Source: Rickettsiales bacterium
Lineage (GTDB): Bacteria > Pseudomonadota > Alphaproteobacteria > Rickettsiales > UBA998
Reading direction: 5' to 3'
NCBI GenBank assembly: GCA_024304995.1
Contig: JAMWZD010000001.1
Span: forward strand, 255,472-319,471
DNA: 64,000 bases
In this document: positions 29,601-36,920 of the stretch, piece by piece
Position numbering within the stretch: position 1 is the stretch's first letter
Layout of the letters: every line of letters begins with the position of its first letter
The notes under the pieces: model-generated
The model's input: the letters and a program-made list of their open reading frames with translations, nothing else
Database searches by the model: none
What the model was told of the DNA's origin: nothing
Program-made: the position numbers and the translations under genes

Positions 29601-30721
29601 AATTGGCTATATGTCTGGCTATGTTCAAACCATATATCAGCAATGTCTAGCGTTCCCCCTCCAGAAAGATTCACCGTGCTGGTACTTGACACCTGATGCC
29701 CTTGATTGATGTCGTTAACCGTGTTGTAATTTAGATTAATTTCAGCAATATCAAAGGTTGATAATGCATACAATTCATTTCTATCACTATATGCATCACC
29801 ATCATCATCTCTCCATATTTTTAGTTCAGAAAAATAGTCATCTTGACTGTTAATAATATAATCAGAATTTGAATCCAGACTTGCCAATTCAATAAAACCA
29901 TCTGTATTGGCGTTACCAAATAATTCGTTGATGTTGTTAATTACACCGTCATCATTTACATCTCTAACTAAAAAACCGTCATTACTACTAACCCATCCTG
30001 TTTGCTCCATAAATCCATCAGCATCTAAGTCAAAGAAAGTTTTATTGTTTACATCATAGGCTGTTAATTCTATTAACCCATTATTATTTAAATCAATTAT
30101 CAGCGGAGAGATTGGCGGATTGTCAAATAAATCATCTACATCCCCTAACAACTGATCGTCTCCACCTCCGCCACCGAATGTATCGTCTGGGTTTGCTGGG
30201 GATGGTTGATCGGGTTTATTATTTGCTGGTATTGGGTCACCATTAGAATCATAGCCATTACCTAACTCACCTTCAGTATTTGACCTTCCCTTAGAACTGC
30301 CTCGCCAGTCAGGCGAAGGACCTGAATATGTAGGATTGGGGCTTTGATCCTTATTAATTTCAATGTCATCAGGTACACGTGGATCTGTTTTATAGTCGGT
30401 AATAAATTCACCATTTTCATATGCATCAATTAAAAGATCATCAAGATTTTGAGGAGTTAATTCGATACCTTCAGCTTCTACCCATTCTTTAATTTGCCTG
30501 CCGATAGAATTATCCCATTGATCCTGATATGTGTCACCGCCCGGTCTACTAGAACTAGTAGCTTCTCGCAAATTTCCTAAAGTTTCAGCAGCTCCGCTCC
30601 CTAAGTTATCAGCTAATACTGCACTAGCATAGCCGTGTCCAATCGCGTTTCTAGCACCAGGTGCAGTTATCCCATTTCCGTTAGAAATTGAATCAGCTTT
30701 GTTACCTAAACCAAAATCCAT
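26624..30721 (-). CDS. Large RTX calcium-binding protein with DUF6973-like N-terminus
   Basis: This 1365-residue protein has GAGG before its ATG. At about residues 20-90 it resembles a DUF6973-type domain (ARNAIGHGYASAVLADNLG, DQWDNSIGRQI). A Pro/Asn/Gly-rich linker follows. Next are EF-hand-like Asp-rich turns at about 200-290 (DLDADGFMEQTGW, RDVNDDGVINNINELFG, DDDGDAYSDRNEL) of the type found in hedgehog-like/RTX adhesins. From about residue 650 onward there are many GGxGxDxLxG-type repeats. Two blocks around 28021-28655 are near-identical duplicates. The C-terminus (GDFLFS) is the kind recognised by type I secretion. It is probably exported and folds on calcium; toxin or adhesin cannot be told apart. 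No transporter genes are nearby. Confidence 0.88.
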   Translation of the reverse strand: MDFGLGNKADSISNGNGITAPGARNAIGHGYASAVLADNLGSGAAETLGNLREATSSSRPGGDTYQDQWDNSIGRQIKEWVEAEGIELTPQNLDDLLIDAYENGEFITDYKTDPRVPDDIEINKDQSPNPTYSGPSPDWRGSSKGRSNTEGELGNGYDSNGDPIPANNKPDQPSPANPDDTFGGGGGDDQLLGDVDDLFDNPPISPLIIDLNNNGLIELTAYDVNNKTFFDLDADGFMEQTGWVSSNDGFLVRDVNDDGVINNINELFGNANTDGFIELASLDSNSDYIINSQDDYFSELKIWRDDDGDAYSDRNELYALSTFDIAEINLNYNTVNDINQGHQVSSTSTVNLSGGGTLDIADIWFEHSQTYSQFITPQSSSYSTSILDIPQLRGYGNIPDLWYSAENNNSLLLDIKSLVSQNFDNFNFSTFKNQVESVIIKWAGADNIPTNSRGNYVNAQYLETFEAFMGRDYLGYADQQPNPLPNAGAVIEDLWDQFVSSASAKILVQIPSLLYTGVLAETYDIVADAESSGVPLTEAQIETFVNGKASTATTEYENHPLLHFYAIKYDVNSDILFGSFDDLVNGLVANQPSNLSDKDTYWQDLLSFINAVADSMELSNQDYNNKLDNTHLENFVGTNQSLDTLRNDDVIIGTGNDDTISGSSADDYIVGLAGNDSIIGGYGNDSFGYYSGDGDDTISDIGLTDDTLLFGPNIGWNDLTFTRPSTNDLLISVNGGGSILIERQFNNSNDEIETFQLDDGSIMTAVDIRNAILTQSSTSGDDTIIGYSGDDTLEGKGGNDSLSGGHGDDLYVYNLGDGNDTISDIGLTDDTLLFGPNIGWSDLTFTRPSTNNLLISVNAGGSILIERQFNNSNDEIETLQLDDGSIMTAADIRNTILAQSSTSGDDSIVGFNNDDTIASGDGNDTIDSAYGDDSIVAGAGNDSIEAGSGADTIEDGSGNDIIFGENGDDDIYVGSGQDTIIAGSGDDYIGLGNDGDVDTLVYNSLYDSETIGGSFGDFVGGFEQGIDKIDLSALGYSSVVELTQGTYNDTIEGDTDSYISHSDGFYIGFDGAYTFTDSDFIFVSGNLINGTNGNDSLTGTAADELIKGFDGNDTINGDVAFGTGGRDTIYGGNGRDFIQLWHDNGLVYGGNDKDTILGADGNDTLYGDAGIDKLVGNQGNDFLYGGDDGDTLDGAKGNDWLYGQDGNDTLDGQLGNDRLYGGNGADIMDGKGDNDSLYGGNDNDKLYGNSGNDWLDGDSGDDEIAGQAGADTLTGDAGNDIFLFFGAGDSDVTGAGAEYDVIRDFEDGADTFRLLGLNASSFSDISVTLETGGTRTIVQSSLDDFGFMIDGDVVSQLDSGDFLFS

Positions 30722-30733
30722 TTTGACCTCTAT

Positions 30734-31243
30734 TTAAAATTTTGAAATTAAAAAAAGCACGGGTTTCTGACCGTGATAATTTAGACCGAACCATGAGTTT
30801 TCTCTGGTGTGGCAGCGTTCTTGTATATTCCAGCCATTACTCCATTCTCTAGGAAGAGTTTCACCATTAACAACGTCCAAGTCATAAAATTTAAAAAAAT
30901 TAATACTGTAATCGTTTTTTACAAAAGCATATCCCCAGTATCCTTCTGTAAAATAATGGTTTGGTCGTTCGAATTTAAAATCCCCTTTGTGATATAAAGC
31001 GTCTTTAAATCCTAATGCTTCTTCTACACTTTCGTAGTCACCTATTAAACATACCCATTGCCAGTCTTCGGGATAAACAGACGAAACTTCTACAAATCCT
31101 TCAGAGTTTTGCAATTTTGACAATATGCTTTCCAAAAACATATAGTCTTTCTCAGTTTGTCTTGCTATGTAATTGCTTTTCACCCAATATGCTACAAATA
31201 CTGCGGCTAAAACCATTACAAATATAAAAGTTATTTTTTTCAT
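30734..31243 (-). CDS. Small membrane-anchored protein upstream of RTX gene
   Basis: This 169-residue protein uses the start MKKITFIFVMVLAAVFVAYW; a start 5 codons earlier is possible. One N-terminal membrane segment or signal anchor precedes a soluble domain rich in Trp and Tyr (PEDWQWVCLIGDYESVEEAL, FTEGYWGYAFVKNDYSINFF). I recognise no family. It lies 12 bases upstream of the RTX gene on the same strand, so it is in the same operon and could be an immunity or accessory factor for it. It is strongly AT-rich. Confidence 0.68.
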   Translation of the reverse strand: MKKITFIFVMVLAAVFVAYWVKSNYIARQTEKDYMFLESILSKLQNSEGFVEVSSVYPEDWQWVCLIGDYESVEEALGFKDALYHKGDFKFERPNHYFTEGYWGYAFVKNDYSINFFKFYDLDVVNGETLPREWSNGWNIQERCHTRENSWFGLNYHGQKPVLFLISKF

Positions 31244-31396
31244 TCCGAAACAGTACATATCGCATTACAAAAGTCAATTTATAATTTTACATATTGTTAA
31301 TATTTCGATGTATGGATGCACATGCGCTATTTATGTTTGCAATCAGTGAACAAGAGGGATTGAACGGGAGAGCGTAGCGTCTCCCTTCACAAGGTG

Positions 31397-31413
31397 GTAT
31401 TGTAGTACAATAC
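31397..31413. promoter_or_regulatory. Palindrome, possible operator or transfer-origin hairpin
   Basis: GTATTGTA-G-TACAATAC has perfect 8-base arms, extended imperfectly on both sides to CAAG...CTTG (31390-31421). It lies in a 480-base gene-free stretch (31244-31726) just before three short direct repeats. It could bind a regulator or be part of an origin. Confidence 0.5.
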
Positions 31414-31438
31414 ACATCTTGCAGAGAACAGGAATTTT

Positions 31439-31490
31439 AACCAATAGCGGGATTAAACTGATTGCGGGACTTGTTGACCGATAGCGGGAC
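31439..31490. repeat. Three short direct repeats (iteron-like)
   Basis: AACCAATAGCGGGAT (31439), AACTGATTGCGGGAC (31456) and GACCGATAGCGGGAC (31476) are variants of one 15-base unit spaced 17 and 20 bases apart. They are in the gene-free region, next to the palindrome. Their spacing suits a DNA-binding protein array such as a replication or transfer origin, or an operator. No initiator gene is recognised nearby. Confidence 0.55.
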
Positions 31491-31726
31491 GATTATTGAC
31501 TGCTGATGATTAATGGCGTGGTGATGCAGTGATGCTTGTTGCCAATGATGCGCTTAGATGACATCTGACTATTGCATTGGTTGGCATTGTGACAGCTTAT
31601 GCAACGGATAACAAGATTTAAGATTCTGTTATTTCTTATCCGCCCATGGGATACACCTGACTGCGATATACTATCTTTATAAACAGCCTTGTGTGCTGTT
31701 GCTCATCGTAACGCTTGGGAGATAGT

Positions 31727-31954
31727 ATGGATAGGATTTCACAGGAGATGCGCCACTGCATTGTGGGTGACATGAAAACGCCAAATATGGTGGTTAAGAT
31801 ACGTATCAATCACAGCCATCAGGATAGAGCGCAGTTTCAGGAAATCGGCAAAGCGTATCGTAACACGCAAACGAATGCAGTGCTGATTGATCTGTATGGG
31901 ACGCAAGTGATTTCGGGTGAACTCTATCTGTTTGATTGCCCGTATCATGAGTGA
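31727..31954 (+). CDS. Small element-backbone protein, unknown
   Basis: This 75-residue protein has GGGAGA just before the ATG at 31727. The sequence (MDRISQEMRHCIVGDMKTPN, then VVKIRINHSHQDRAQFQEIG, TNAVLIDLYGTQVISGELYL) shows no known domain to me. It could be a small beta-rich DNA- or protein-binding accessory. A hairpin terminator follows at once, so it is a single-gene unit. Confidence 0.62.
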   Translation: MDRISQEMRHCIVGDMKTPNMVVKIRINHSHQDRAQFQEIGKAYRNTQTNAVLIDLYGTQVISGELYLFDCPYHE

Positions 31955-31965
31955 CTGACACAGTA

Positions 31966-31993
31966 AAAGCCACATCATCAGATGCGGCTTTTT
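31966..31993 (+). terminator. Intrinsic terminator between convergent small genes
   Basis: AAAGCC-ACATC / GATG-GGCTTT arms with a 4-base loop and one mismatch are followed by TTTTTG. Confidence 0.75.
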
Positions 31994-32013
31994 GTGGTAG
32001 ATAACGCTATCTG

Positions 32014-32256
32014 TTAAAAGCCGCTTATCAGATCATGCACCATATCCATGATGATGTAAGCATGTTCGAACGCCAAACGATGCTGTTCTTTACTGATATT
32101 GGGTGGGCTTTCCATGACGTAAACGGTGCTATCGGCACGTCTGCCAACGTAAAAATAGCAGGGTTTGAAGATGGAAGGATCATGATCAATGATAATTTCC
32201 ATGATATTGCCATGTTCGTTACCATCCAGGGTGTAATGTAATTCGATAAGTTTCAT
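32014..32256 (-). CDS. Small unknown protein, last gene of methyltransferase operon
   Basis: This 80-residue protein has AGGAGG before the ATG at 32256. The sequence begins MKLIELHYTLDGNEHGNIME and contains KPCYFYVGRRADSTVYVMES and a C-terminal helix. I know no family. It follows the 79-residue gene after 10 bases and belongs to a five-gene minus-strand run of tightly spaced genes from 33634 down to 32014. Confidence 0.65.
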   Translation of the reverse strand: MKLIELHYTLDGNEHGNIMEIIIDHDPSIFKPCYFYVGRRADSTVYVMESPPNISKEQHRLAFEHAYIIMDMVHDLISGF

Positions 32257-32266
32257 AATATGCCTC

Positions 32267-32506
32267 CTAATCCTTACGTTCAATTAATGCCGCATTACGG
32301 TGTAATGTGATGATGGTGTCATAGAGCGATCGAATGGCTTCGAAACTCTCTTTGCTGGCAAGCAATGTTCCGATAGCGCTATTGCGTTCACCTTGTTCGA
32401 TATAGTCGTGAGCCTCCTGCACATTATCCAGCATATCGCTGAGAAAATGCTCCATCATTCTAAGCTGGCTCTGAATGGTTTTGTTAATGGGTGATGATGT
32501 TGTCAT
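32267..32506 (-). CDS. Small helical unknown protein
   Basis: This 79-residue protein is almost entirely helical (QSQLRMMEHFLSDMLDNVQE, GTLLASKESFEAIRSLYDTI). AAGGAGA precedes the ATG, which overlaps the stop of the 58-residue gene upstream (ATGA). The helical hairpin shape suggests a protein-binding accessory, but nothing specific is recognisable. Confidence 0.65.
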   Translation of the reverse strand: MTTSSPINKTIQSQLRMMEHFLSDMLDNVQEAHDYIEQGERNSAIGTLLASKESFEAIRSLYDTIITLHRNAALIERKD

Positions 32507-32679
32507 GATAACTCTCCTTTTGTGATAATGTGATGTAATTCATTGCGTCTGCTGTCAGGGTGATGCTCTGCATCATACGCACCGCAGACGGGGCATGAGG
32601 TGGATTTATGGTGGATATAGTAGGTAGCGCAGTCGCAATCCCAGTAATCCGGATGGGTGATGCAGTCTGTATCTGTCAT
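32503..32679 (-). CDS. 58-residue Cys-rich protein, zinc-ribbon-like
   Basis: This short gene lies between the methyltransferase and the helical protein. AAGGAG precedes the ATG at 32679. It encodes 58 residues starting MTDTDCITHPDYWDCDCATY. Two cysteine pairs (CDC, then CPVCG) with His-rich flanks suggest a zinc ribbon or knuckle. Its TGA overlaps the next ATG and it begins 14 bases after the methyltransferase stop, so it is surely part of the operon. Zinc-binding is inferred from cysteine spacing only. Confidence 0.65.
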   Translation of the reverse strand: MTDTDCITHPDYWDCDCATYYIHHKSTSCPVCGAYDAEHHPDSRRNELHHIITKGELS

Positions 32680-32693
32680 GATAATTCTCCTTA

Positions 32694-33428
32694 TTAATGC
32701 TGATACTGTGAATAATGGTGCAAACGATTGATGGCGTTTTGATGATAGGTGGCATCCATCTCAATGCCGATCCATGAGCGGCGTAATTGTCTGGCGGCAA
32801 TCATCGTGGAGCCTGAGCCTGCGAACGGGTCGAGAATAATATCACCCACCTGCGTATAGGCTTTGATTAAGGTGCGCAGTATTTCCAGCGGCTTTTGTGT
32901 CGGATGATAGCGATTGCCGGTATATTTGCCCCATGGCATCACATCCTTCGGTGCATGTGTTGGTGGTTTTGGATTACCCTTTGCCAGCAGATACGCGCAT
33001 TCATGTCTGGCTTGCGTAAAGCCTGTGCGCGAGGCATAATGCTTCACAAAGGTAAAATGCCCGACAATCCTGAATCCTGCCTTGCGCCATGCGGTCATAA
33101 ATTTATCGACGTGATTCCAGCCGTAAAATGAGATGGCAAAGCTATCAGGTTGCAGGATGCGATACATTTCTGTGAATGATGGCTCCAGCCAGTCGCTATT
33201 GATGTCACCCATGATGCGTCTGCCGGTGCGGTCACGATAATTGACCAGATAGGGCGGATCAGTGAGAATGAAGTCGATACTGTTATTTGGTAGCTGTTGC
33301 ATCACTTTGGTGCAGTCGCCATGATGGATGTGATTGAGTGCGCTCATGATGTCCTCTTTGTGTAATGGTTGTGGTGGTATTGGGGCGGACGCTGGTGCGC
33401 CCGCCAATGGTTGTGCTGTAGATGTCAT
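32694..33428 (-). CDS. DNA methyltransferase (beta-class, DPPY type)
   Basis: This 244-residue enzyme has the catalytic DPPY motif in FILTDPPYLVNYRDRTG near residue 60 and the AdoMet-binding FAGSGST motif near the C-terminus. That order is typical of beta-class N6-adenine or N4-cytosine methyltransferases. The start at 33428 overlaps the upstream stop (ATGA) and adds a Pro/Ala-rich leader. An internal ATG at 33347 has AGAGGA upstream and would give a more standard N-terminus. No restriction endonuclease is adjacent, so it is an orphan enzyme. It may protect the element from host restriction or mark it for regulation. Confidence 0.88.
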   Translation of the reverse strand: MTSTAQPLAGAPASAPIPPQPLHKEDIMSALNHIHHGDCTKVMQQLPNNSIDFILTDPPYLVNYRDRTGRRIMGDINSDWLEPSFTEMYRILQPDSFAISFYGWNHVDKFMTAWRKAGFRIVGHFTFVKHYASRTGFTQARHECAYLLAKGNPKPPTHAPKDVMPWGKYTGNRYHPTQKPLEILRTLIKAYTQVGDIILDPFAGSGSTMIAARQLRRSWIGIEMDATYHQNAINRLHHYSQYQH

Positions 33429-33634
33429 GATGATTTCCCCTTGCTTTTGGGTTCTGCGGTGCGGATGGTGAGTTTGCCATCCAGCGGGAGTGCTTCCAGC
33501 ATAACGGAGAAGCCTTTGCCGTCATTATGGGCGAAGGCAACGCCGACTTTTGTCCAGTAATCATTGCCTGATTGTGTGCCTGCGCGAACCGTATAGACGT
33601 AATGCGAAGGTTTGTTGCTGTCTGTGTTACTCAT
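33425..33634 (-). CDS. Small conserved-looking element protein
   Basis: This 69-residue protein uses the start at 33634, with AAGGAA upstream. The sequence contains YVYTVRAGTQSGNDYWTKVG and DGKGFSVMLEALPLDGKLTI, a pattern I associate with small unnamed proteins of alphaproteobacterial plasmids and integrative elements. The function is unknown. It is the first gene of the minus-strand methyltransferase operon and its stop overlaps the methyltransferase start. The long stem-loop at 33699-33778 lies just upstream, in the leader region. Confidence 0.7.
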   Translation of the reverse strand: MSNTDSNKPSHYVYTVRAGTQSGNDYWTKVGVAFAHNDGKGFSVMLEALPLDGKLTIRTAEPKSKGKSS

Positions 33635-33698
33635 GATATTGTTTCCTTTTGTGTTTGTGTGAGAGCGGCGACCATCGCTGCCCTGATGCGTGACAAAA

Positions 33699-33778
33699 GG
33701 CAGGCGCATTAAGGAAAATCCGCAAGGGCGGTGCTTGCGCCGCACGGCTTGACCCTTGCGGCTTTTCCTGCGTCTGCC
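33699..33778. ncRNA. Long stem-loop in gene-free region, structured leader or origin
   Basis: The left arm 33699-33728 and right arm 33753-33778 pair over about 26 bases with two or three mismatches and one small bulge. The inner 17 bases (AGGAAAATCCGCAAGGG / CCCTTGCGGCTTTTCCT) have a single mismatch. The 24-base loop can form a smaller GTGC/GCAC stem. It sits in a 430-base stretch without genes (33635-34063), about 65 bases upstream of a minus-strand operon. It could be an RNA leader, a transfer or single-strand origin, or a terminator; no T-run argues against the last. Confidence 0.55.
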
Positions 33779-34063
33779 ATAACGCATCCATTACACAGGG
33801 CAGAGATGGTTGCGGATGTCGCCTCAATCACAACAGGGATATTGTCTAGCATAGTGACACGGCACTGACTCTGAGTGTTGTTTTGTGTGTTTGCTCACTC
33901 ACCTATCTCATAAATTATGGATGGAAATGGTGTTGACCTCTCCCCGCATTATGACAATGCGCCTCAGTATTGCTGATGGGGTCTGCCATGGCATATCCCA
34001 TCCGCCCGCCAGTCTCCTGTGAGGCTGATAGAATGATGCCTTCACTACTATTGGAGGACTGAC

Positions 34064-35068
34064 ATGACACGTTCTAAAACACCCCCATCCCCATCGCCAG
34101 CATCGCAGGTGCAATCTCTGTTACATACGCATGGGATGCAGATGGACTTTCTGCTGCCGCTGACCAAAGCGCCGGAGACTAAACGCAACACGGAACATAT
34201 TCGTGATTATTGTACCGCGCAGGCACAGATGGTACTGGGTGACATTCGTGCGACGCAGCAGGACACACTGAATGACATTGTCAAACGCCGCACGCATCAT
34301 GATGCTAAGATGGCAGAACAGCAAAAGCGGGTGGATCGCACTGATACCATGATTGCCAAGCGCGATGTAGTAAAACAGGAATGTACGGACGCAAACGACC
34401 TGTTCATGCTGACCATCCTCAATATGAGCCTAGCGGCTATCTGTGTTGCACTGGCATTCACCGCCTTGCTTATCGGGGCTGGCAATATTTACAGCATCAT
34501 TATGGCATCGGGGCAGCCAGTGTTTTTAGACGATCCTGCATTAGCGGTGGCGTTATCCGCTATCCTGCCGATTGGGGCGTTTGCACTGGAATTTTTCAAA
34601 CGTCAATTTTCAACCGATAAAGCCAAACGCCGCTATATGATGACGGTCTATGCCCTCTGCGCTGTTCTGCTGATTGCATGGATTATCCTGTTTGCGATGG
34701 TGTTTGGATCAGCGGCAGATCAGTCGATTGATCTCAGTAGCATGATGAGTGACAGCAACCATGAGACGGATTATCTGCCTCAAGCCTTTACCATCATTCA
34801 GCTACTGGCAGAGTTGTTTGTCGGCGCGGCATTGTTCATGACCGGTGGAGAATTATTCGCCAAACATATGCGCTCTATACGGGTTGCCAATCCTGATTAT
34901 GAACGCGCCAAAGCCGTGCTGGATGCTATGCAGCGTGAGATTGATACCTTCTATGCACCGAAGCAGCGTGAAGCGCAAGGATGGTTAGATGCGATTGACA
35001 ATGGCACACGCATTTATGTGGCGGATCATATCGCGCTGTATCAACAGCTACGCGCCCAGTGCGGATAA
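34064..35068 (+). CDS. Membrane protein with four predicted segments, unknown
   Basis: This 334-residue protein has GGAGG before the ATG. A soluble, partly coiled-coil N-terminus (about 1-110) leads into two hydrophobic segments (MSLAAICVALAFTALLIGAG, then AVALSAILPIGAFALEFF). A third follows at YALCAVLLIAWIILFAMVFG and a fourth at IIQLLAELFVGAALFMTGGE. A helical C-terminus contains DAMQREIDTFYAPKQREAQG. I know no family. It is followed by a periplasmic protein gene after 47 bases, so the two may form an envelope complex needed for transfer or entry exclusion. Confidence 0.72.
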   Translation: MTRSKTPPSPSPASQVQSLLHTHGMQMDFLLPLTKAPETKRNTEHIRDYCTAQAQMVLGDIRATQQDTLNDIVKRRTHHDAKMAEQQKRVDRTDTMIAKRDVVKQECTDANDLFMLTILNMSLAAICVALAFTALLIGAGNIYSIIMASGQPVFLDDPALAVALSAILPIGAFALEFFKRQFSTDKAKRRYMMTVYALCAVLLIAWIILFAMVFGSAADQSIDLSSMMSDSNHETDYLPQAFTIIQLLAELFVGAALFMTGGELFAKHMRSIRVANPDYERAKAVLDAMQREIDTFYAPKQREAQGWLDAIDNGTRIYVADHIALYQQLRAQCG

Positions 35069-35115
35069 GCTATTCGATTATTCTATCGACTTACTCATTT
35101 ATAAGGAAATCTATT

Positions 35116-36471
35116 ATGACATTCACATCACTTACCCGTGTTATCTGCGCACTGGCATATATAATGGCGGCATTACCATCTCATGCTAAAGACAGTACCA
35201 TCATCCTCTCACCCGTAATGGATAAAACGCAGTTACAACAGCACGTCACAAGCGCACTGGAATTTGCACTGGCTAACACAGAACCCGGCGAGCGGGCATT
35301 AATCATAGATGGGCAAACGATTCAGGTGATTGCGGAGTTTACTGTGCCGAATAAACCCATCTATGCGCATCATAAAGCGAAGCTAAATGCCAATCGCGTC
35401 GCATTAGCAAAGCTGAAGCACTTCAGCAATCATGCTATTGCTGTGCCTGAGAATGGTGTAGCAGGTGCGATTAAATTACCGCAAGTGCTGGAGTACTTAG
35501 GGCGTTATTATCCTGAGAGTCAAAACAGTGATATTCTCATTCTGGGTTCCCCGCTCTATCATGACATACACAATACAGACTGGAGCATGGTCGGCAATAA
35601 ATATGCGCAGGATGAGTTATTTACCTCCAGTGCGGCGCAGTCACTATTTTCGACGCAAGGCAAGGACATTTTGCTTCAGGATGCGCGACTGCACTGGTTC
35701 ACCATTGATGATAGCTGGGACAATAATAGCGAATATCGCTATCTGATCACGCGCATGTGGACATTATTCATTGAAGGGCATGGTGCATCACTTTCTACCT
35801 TTTCCAGTGACTGGGCAACGGTATCGCGCCGCGCAGCAGCGGGTGCGTCAGCAGTGACGCATGACTATGATACAAACGCGCAACTGCCACCGCCACCACG
35901 CCTGCATGTTGTTGCCGAGGGAATGAGCGAGGCAGAGTTTGCAGCGTTGGTGGCAGAGGATAAGGCATCCTTCTCCGATGCGCATTTGCCCATCTTTGAG
36001 CGTTCACTCTCTACTGCGCCTGCTACAGATGCAATACTGTCACAGCCTGCGCGGGTGGAGGTGGGCATTAGCTGGGATTGCACCACCTGCGATCTGGATT
36101 TGCATGTCAGACCGCATGATGAGGCGCAGGTGCTGTCGTTTAGTAACAAGGAATCCGATGAAGGCGTGTATCATAAAGATTTCACCAGCTCCCCCGCCAC
36201 TATCAACGGCTATGAAAGCGCCAGCTTTACACAAGCGGTGACTCCATCCGAGATGCTGATTGCCATAAATTGGTATAGCGGTGAGCATGATGCGGTCATC
36301 ACCGGTGAGCTACGTATGAGCGTGGGTGACCAGACATTCAGCCTGCCGTTCACCTTCCAACCCGGCAAGGGCAATTATGGCAAAGGTGTCAGAGCCGCCT
36401 TGCAGGTTGGCAGAGCAGAAAATGCGCAGTGGCTGATTATTGATCCGAAAGATGTGCTGGGGGTGCAATGA
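35116..36471 (+). CDS. Periplasmic protein of unknown function
   Basis: This 451-residue protein uses the ATG at 35116, preceded by AAGGAA. The signal peptide is MTFTSLTRVICALAYIMAAL, cleaved near PSHA. The first half has an alternating beta/alpha pattern with ALIIDGQTIQVIAEF and ILILGSPLYHDIHN, reminiscent of a von Willebrand A-like fold, but no metal site is clear. The C-terminal domain contains VEVGISWDCTTCDLDLHVRP, resembling domains that bind extracellular structures. It is paired with the membrane protein upstream. The 3' end overlaps a convergent small gene by 35 bases. Confidence 0.7.
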   Translation: MTFTSLTRVICALAYIMAALPSHAKDSTIILSPVMDKTQLQQHVTSALEFALANTEPGERALIIDGQTIQVIAEFTVPNKPIYAHHKAKLNANRVALAKLKHFSNHAIAVPENGVAGAIKLPQVLEYLGRYYPESQNSDILILGSPLYHDIHNTDWSMVGNKYAQDELFTSSAAQSLFSTQGKDILLQDARLHWFTIDDSWDNNSEYRYLITRMWTLFIEGHGASLSTFSSDWATVSRRAAAGASAVTHDYDTNAQLPPPPRLHVVAEGMSEAEFAALVAEDKASFSDAHLPIFERSLSTAPATDAILSQPARVEVGISWDCTTCDLDLHVRPHDEAQVLSFSNKESDEGVYHKDFTSSPATINGYESASFTQAVTPSEMLIAINWYSGEHDAVITGELRMSVGDQTFSLPFTFQPGKGNYGKGVRAALQVGRAENAQWLIIDPKDVLGVQ

Positions 36472-36619
36472 TCTCCGTCACGTCATATTCATCACTGGTG
36501 CCGATTTTGCGTAACCAATCGGCAACGCGCTCATGTGTGACGCCGATGCCGTGTATCTGATAATCATGCCAACGCTGCATATCGTCATCGCGTTCCTGTT
36601 GGTATTGAGATGGAATCAT
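36437..36619 (-). CDS. Small protein downstream of parE
   Basis: This 60-residue protein starts 7 bases after the parE stop on the same strand, so it is probably the third gene of the parDE operon. It reads MIPSQYQQERDDDMQRWHDY, then GIGVTHERVADWLRKIG, a pattern like the N-terminal helices of small antitoxins that end in an x-V-x-x-W-L motif. It may be a second antitoxin or regulator. The ribosome site is weak. Confidence 0.55.
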   Translation of the reverse strand: MIPSQYQQERDDDMQRWHDYQIHGIGVTHERVADWLRKIGTSDEYDVTEIIAPPAHLSDQ

Positions 36620-36626
36620 ATCTGCT

Positions 36627-36920
36627 TTAGTTCACATGCCGCGCCGGGTCTTGACGATTACCCAATACACGCACAATCAGAATATCGCTTCCCTTACCCT
36701 GGTAATAAACAGAGTGGGAACGATATTCATAGCGTTTGAGGTTGGATGTAATAAATCCATAATCATTCCCCCAGCTTTGATATTCATTCAGCATCTCAAA
36801 ACAGCGATGCAAGCCATCAATATAATCCGATGCCACATTCCATCCAAAATCAAGGATGGAATTCTCATAGATAATGTCAATATCTGCTTCTGCTTTAATG
36901 GTTAGCTGATACGTCACCAC
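36627..36920 (-). CDS. parE: ParE/RelE-family toxin
   Basis: This 97-residue protein uses a GTG start. TYQLTIKAEADIDIIYENSI at the N-terminus and a late HSVYYQGKGSDILIVRVLGN strand pattern match ParE/RelE-superfamily toxins. It overlaps the 3' end of the antitoxin gene by 26 bases, the usual coupled arrangement. ParE toxins inhibit DNA gyrase; RelE toxins cut mRNA. The pairing with a ParD-like antitoxin favours ParE. It probably stabilises the integrated element. Confidence 0.85.
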   Translation of the reverse strand: MVTYQLTIKAEADIDIIYENSILDFGWNVASDYIDGLHRCFEMLNEYQSWGNDYGFITSNLKRYEYRSHSVYYQGKGSDILIVRVLGNRQDPARHVN

